Positions 60,739-64,000 of a DNA stretch of 64,000 nucleotides are shown here, piece after piece. The notes beneath the pieces are model-generated. The model was not told where the DNA came from, searched no databases, and saw only the letters and a list, made by a program, of their open reading frames with translations. Location of the stretch: assembly GCA_049975425.1 (NCBI GenBank), contig JBNGDI010000004.1:1-64000 (forward strand). Reading direction: 5' to 3'. Each line of letters starts with the position of its first letter. Position 1 is the stretch's first letter. Made by a program: the position numbers and the translations under genes. The stretch is from HyVt-105 sp049975425. Lineage in GTDB: Bacteria; Bacteroidota; Bacteroidia; Bacteroidales; VadinHA17.

Positions 60739-61947
60739 ATGGGAAGGCAGTATAAAACGCAGATCATTGTCGGATTGTTCAGCCTGCTGGTTTTTACCGG
60801 GCTGACCACCTGGTTTTTTCTTACCCCCGGATTCTTTCTGTACGGATCTTTGTCGGCAATTTTGCTGGTAATTTTATCCGTATGGTTTTATCGCTTTCTT
60901 CTGCAAACCAAACGTGATCTTCGTCAGTTTCTGATGTCTTTCGACATAGAAAAATCCCAGGCAAGCGGAACCAGTCGTATGCTTAGGCATTCAAAAGACG
61001 ACCTGAACACGGCCTATCATCAAATACTTCAGGCACTTGAAAACCATATCAATGAAAAGGTGGGAGAGACTCAACTTTTAAAAGAAGTATTTGACCATAT
61101 TGATTCCGGCCTGATCGTGATCAACGAATTCGATCAGGTGGTATTTCTGAACCGTTTCACCAAAAATCTTCTATTTAATCCCGTTCTGAAAAACATGTCG
61201 GGACTGGCCCGAATCCATCCCTACCTGGCCGGTATCATGAAAATACTGGAGGATAACCACCGTACCCGTGTCATGATCATGGTTGAAAACGAACCCAGGG
61301 AATTCATGATTCACCTGAAAATAATGGAATACAAAGGCTCACGTCTCAGAGTATTTACACTCAATAACATAAAAAGGGAAATCCGGAAAAGTGAACAGGA
61401 TGCCTGGAACAGAGTGCTCCAGAACCTGGAGTCCCGCCTTAAAAAAGATGATTTCCACCTGGAACGGGCTCTTTCTGAATTCAATCAAAAGATCAAATAT
61501 GATAGGGTAAAAATATTTGTATCAGAGCTTTTTGATAATATTATTGAAAATTCCTCTTCCCTGTTCCCCGAACCCGCACAGGTTTTTCATACCCGCCTGT
61601 CAAACATCGATCTTTCTGTAACTGCTGATAGATTGGTTATCATGAATATTTTTACCGAACTGATTAAAAATGCGGCCGATGCCCTGACCGGCCGGAAAAA
61701 TCCTTCCATCACGCTGCATGCCGAACTGGACCTGTCATGTCAGGTTCAGCTGGCAATTGAAGATAACGGGGAAGGCATCACAGCTGAAATCCGCGACTGG
61801 ATCTTTGTCCCCTTTTTCACAACCCGAAAGGGCCGCTGGGGGCTCGGACTCAGCAAAGCACGGAAATGGATTGACGCCATGAACGGGACCATTGATGTTC
61901 AGGGCACTCCCGGAACAGGCACAAAATTTATTCTGCGATTTATGTAA
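60739..61947 (+). CDS. Sensor-kinase-like protein lacking the phosphoacceptor histidine box
   Basis: 402 residues. Two membrane helices near the N-terminus (about 8-30 and 33-52) are followed by a helical linker, a PAS-like region (~110-215), then HATPase: ELIKNAADAL, EDNGEGI and GRWGLGLSKARKW are all kept. The place where NtrY-like relatives have the TxHExxNS box (after AWxxLIRVL) reads AWNRVLQNLESRLKKDD, with no suitable histidine and a shortened dimerisation region. ATP binding may persist, but autophosphorylation in the usual way should not. It is likely a pseudokinase regulator. It starts the three-gene group with 61960 and 62614. Confidence 0.82.
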   Translation: MGRQYKTQIIVGLFSLLVFTGLTTWFFLTPGFFLYGSLSAILLVILSVWFYRFLLQTKRDLRQFLMSFDIEKSQASGTSRMLRHSKDDLNTAYHQILQALENHINEKVGETQLLKEVFDHIDSGLIVINEFDQVVFLNRFTKNLLFNPVLKNMSGLARIHPYLAGIMKILEDNHRTRVMIMVENEPREFMIHLKIMEYKGSRLRVFTLNNIKREIRKSEQDAWNRVLQNLESRLKKDDFHLERALSEFNQKIKYDRVKIFVSELFDNIIENSSSLFPEPAQVFHTRLSNIDLSVTADRLVIMNIFTELIKNAADALTGRKNPSITLHAELDLSCQVQLAIEDNGEGITAEIRDWIFVPFFTTRKGRWGLGLSKARKWIDAMNGTIDVQGTPGTGTKFILRFM

Positions 61948-61959
61948 CATTATGTTGTT

Positions 61960-62604
61960 ATGCACGACCCTATAGGTTATTTCCATTCTGTCCGCCAGAG
62001 AGCGGGTTTTCTCCTTCTGATCCTGTCATGGTTTTTACTGCTTACCGGGTCATTCTTTCTCCCTCAAAAGTACTTTCAACTTGAATACCAGAGCAAAGTA
62101 AGAGAGGAAGAATCTGGAACCGTTTCCCGGGAGATCAGAAATCTTCAGGATGAAGCCCAGATTATCAACGAACAGGTGATACAGTCTAACAATGAATTGA
62201 ATGCCCTGATCCGTAAATCCAATGAGATCAATAATCGCGTAAGCGAATTGCTGGAGGGAGCCCTTTCCAGTCCCTCCCTCCGCGACAGTATCGACAGCCT
62301 TTACCAGTTCCAGGTCAACCGTATCGAACCTTCCATTGATTCGGTAAACAACGTTTTTAACGAAAAAACCGACCTCCTCGTGGAACAACTCACGGAGATC
62401 AGGCAACTGAAACAGGAAATACACATTCACGAAGCCGCCATTCTGATGTATAAACACCATTTATTCGCCCTCCGTATCCTGGGAGGTTTCCTTCTTTTCA
62501 CCACGCTGGCAGGTTTGCTGACGGGGGCGATCCTGTGGATCGGCAGTCTGCGGAAATGGGGGCGTCACATAAACCATGCTGTTGCCGGCTCCGGCAAGGA
62601 ATAA
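61960..62604 (+). CDS. Unrecognised two-helix membrane protein with coiled coil
   Basis: 214 residues. A membrane helix at about 14-34, a long charged coiled-coil region (about 45-160; EIRNLQDEAQIINEQVIQSNNELNALIRKSNEI) and a second membrane helix near 168-190. The coiled coil would be periplasmic with both ends in the cytosol or reverse. I recognise no family. It starts 12 bp after the pseudokinase-like gene, so a functional partnership is likely but unproven. Confidence 0.72.
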   Translation: MHDPIGYFHSVRQRAGFLLLILSWFLLLTGSFFLPQKYFQLEYQSKVREEESGTVSREIRNLQDEAQIINEQVIQSNNELNALIRKSNEINNRVSELLEGALSSPSLRDSIDSLYQFQVNRIEPSIDSVNNVFNEKTDLLVEQLTEIRQLKQEIHIHEAAILMYKHHLFALRILGGFLLFTTLAGLLTGAILWIGSLRKWGRHINHAVAGSGKE

Positions 62605-62613
62605 ACTTATTCC

Positions 62614-63042
62614 ATGAACCATCCCGCCGATTTTATTGAAAAAGCCGCCCAGGTCACCGAATTTTTCGGCCACTGGCCTGCCTTCAGGGGCTCCGAAGTA
62701 ATTTCTGTCTTCTTCTACAGAAATTACCCGATGGAACCCAGAGCCCAGATGCGTTTGTATGTGGCAGAAAAAAATCCCGGAAGCTTTCTTTTCCCCCGTC
62801 TGGGGAAAACCAAACAGGCCCTGCTGGAAGTGGAGTTTTTTGACATTGCCAACACCCTTTTTACCGGCTTCAACTCCCTGAATACCCTTGCTGAAATCAG
62901 GTTTTTACATAACGGGGATATCCTCCGCACGGAATTTATTCCCTCCAATGGGGTAAAAATCATTCTGGAATCCAGGCGGATCCGTATCCGCAGTCTGAAA
63001 AAACTTGAAGAAGACCCCAAAGACACCCTGGATAAATTCTGA
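62614..63042 (+). CDS. Imm50-like small protein
   Basis: 142 residues, no signal or membrane helix. The layout FFGHWPAFRGSEVISVFF near the start and VEFFDIANTLFTGFNSLNTLAEIRF in the middle resembles the Imm50 immunity family (WPxFHDAE, then GFNxQN). The usual FHDAE is altered to FRGSE. Imm50 proteins are normally beside toxins; none is recognised here, so it could be a housekeeping relative. Starts 9 bp after the previous gene. Confidence 0.45.
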   Translation: MNHPADFIEKAAQVTEFFGHWPAFRGSEVISVFFYRNYPMEPRAQMRLYVAEKNPGSFLFPRLGKTKQALLEVEFFDIANTLFTGFNSLNTLAEIRFLHNGDILRTEFIPSNGVKIILESRRIRIRSLKKLEEDPKDTLDKF

Positions 63043-63113
63043 CCCCTTCCTCCAGCAGGCAGGAACAGCCATCGCAGATTGAAAATGGCGTTTTTTTTTT
63101 GCCCGATTTATTT

Positions 63114-63121
63114 TAGTTTTG
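63114..63121 (+). promoter_or_regulatory. -7 promoter element before the phosphofructokinase gene
   Basis: TAGTTTTG matches TAnnTTTG exactly. It lies about 63 nt before the ATG at 63184. A T-rich run precedes it, but no proper -33 TTTG at 17-23 bp is seen. Confidence 0.45.
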
Positions 63122-63183
63122 TGAGGTTTATCAAAAACATTCCTTTCTCCGTAACCTTATTAACCATCAATACCTGACTGACA

Positions 63184-64000
63184 ATGGCAAATGTGAAAAA
63201 AAACAGAGGAGTAATTGCAATTCTGACCGGCGGCGGGGATGTTCCGGGCCTGAATCCTGCCATCCGTGCGGTCACTATCCGTGCAAACAGAGAAGGATAC
63301 AAAGTGCTCGGCCTCCGCAGGGGATGGGCCGGTATTACCGAGATCGTCCGGGATAAAAAAGCCGACAATTCAAACAACTTTATCGAACTGACCGACGATA
63401 TGGTTAACAAAGCCGGCCGCACCGGCGGCACATTTCTGCATACCAGCCGAACCCGTCCCAGCCATATGAGCAAAGACAGTGTTCCCGATCACCTCAGGGA
63501 TAACTATAACAAAGAAATAAACGATCTCACCCCGGAGGTGATAAAAAACCTGGAATGGCTTGGAGTAGACTATCTGATCCCCATCGGGGGAGATGATACC
63601 CTGAGTTATGGAGTAAGGCTTTACCAGGAAGGCGTTAAGGTGGTGGCCATTCCCAAAACCATGGACAATGACGTACCCGGCACAGATTATTGTATCGGCT
63701 TCAGCACCTGTGTCACCCGAACCATCAGTATGACCAATATGCTGAGAACTTCAGCGGGTTCACATGAACGCCTGCTGGTGCTGGAAGTTTTCGGCAGATA
63801 TGCCGGGTTCACCGCCATGCTTCCCACCATGGCCGGGGCAGCCAATCGCTGTGTGATACCCGAATACAAATTCGATATAGATCACCTGTGCCGCCTCCTG
63901 GTGGAAGACAGAAACCGGAATCCCAGTAAATATGCCGTGTTGCTGATCAGTGAAGGAGCCATGTTCAGGGGAGGTGAAATGGTATTCACCAGCCATGAGA
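63184..64000 (+). CDS. Phosphofructokinase, pyrophosphate-dependent type by key residues (partial)
   Basis: First 272 residues only; the gene continues past the window. The fold is the PFK family: LTGGGDVPGLNPAIR, GGDDTL (135-140), PKTMDND (157-163; catalytic D161) and the later GRYAGF. In E. coli the residues at G104 and G124 allow ATP. Here they are D138 (GGDD) and K158 (PKT), the pair that in PPi-dependent enzymes blocks the adenine site. The reaction would be fructose 6-phosphate + PPi to fructose 1,6-bisphosphate + Pi, reversible. This is inferred; the missing C-terminal part could change the picture. Confidence 0.88.
   Translation, partial: MANVKKNRGVIAILTGGGDVPGLNPAIRAVTIRANREGYKVLGLRRGWAGITEIVRDKKADNSNNFIELTDDMVNKAGRTGGTFLHTSRTRPSHMSKDSVPDHLRDNYNKEINDLTPEVIKNLEWLGVDYLIPIGGDDTLSYGVRLYQEGVKVVAIPKTMDNDVPGTDYCIGFSTCVTRTISMTNMLRTSAGSHERLLVLEVFGRYAGFTAMLPTMAGAANRCVIPEYKFDIDHLCRLLVEDRNRNPSKYAVLLISEGAMFRGGEMVFTSHE

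Overview
The window reads as a chromosome segment of a Gram-negative Bacteroidota, probably a Bacteroidales/Marinilabiliales-type lineage; that placement is inferred from gene content and promoter style, not measured. Pointers are several promoter elements of the TAnnTTTG type, few Shine-Dalgarno sequences, a TonB receptor paired with a DUF4249 lipoprotein, a fused cytochrome c maturation protein, a DUF2723 glycosyltransferase-like protein and an ECF sigma/anti-sigma pair. I see no insertion sequence, prophage, CRISPR array, rRNA or tRNA. Genes are tightly packed and most are vertical-type.

Layout. 1-335 is noncoding. 336-9553: a DUF2723 membrane protein (-), a peptidase-MA/beta-propeller/outer-membrane protein (+), and fused ResB-CcsA (-). 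9625-13591 (-): an AlkD-like DNA repair protein, an aromatic amino acid decarboxylase, a GT9 glycosyltransferase and an alpha/beta hydrolase whose start overlaps the end of atpC. 13588-22694 (-) is the F-type ATP synthase locus in transcription order: bactofilin, atpZ, an AtpI-like membrane protein, atpB, E, F, H, A, G, a polyprenyl diphosphate synthase, atpD, atpC. The promoter is visible upstream of bactofilin, with a second -7 element before atpD.

22880-25593 (-) is the DUF177-rpmF-plsX-fabH lipid/ribosome cluster. It is followed by an SOS1-like Na+/H+ antiporter with a cyclic-nucleotide-binding-type domain, and by xth. 29735-35630 (+) holds rsgA, a hybrid sensor kinase, the tRNA selenouridine synthase and an unknown conserved-looking protein. 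35650-40771 (-) is an overlapping trio: an AsmA-like protein, a sensor kinase and a U32-family protein. 40875-48746 (-) holds peptidase E, a TPR/SpoIIE phosphatase, an unknown lipoprotein, a ThiF/MoeB-family E1-like enzyme, an outer-membrane barrel protein, an anti-sigma-like protein and an ECF sigma factor. Matching GTAAC/CGTC promoters stand before the sigma gene and before the barrel gene.

48914-55232 (+) is the most system-like region. It is a self-contained operon of TetR regulator, LolA-like periplasmic carrier, two FtsX/MacB-type permeases, an ABC ATPase and an outer-membrane barrel. It is driven by a clear Bacteroidota promoter whose -7 element overlaps a perfect 18-bp palindrome, and it is closed by an intrinsic terminator. 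I interpret it as an autoregulated envelope lipid or amphiphile trafficking system. After it come an ICMT-like membrane methyltransferase and a cytosolic-carboxypeptidase-like M14 enzyme. 57383-60554 (-) is a TonB receptor plus DUF4249 lipoprotein. Divergent from it (60739-63042, +) are a sensor-kinase-like protein that has lost its histidine box, a two-membrane-segment coiled-coil protein and an Imm50-like small protein. The window ends inside a phosphofructokinase whose active-site residues are of the pyrophosphate-dependent type.
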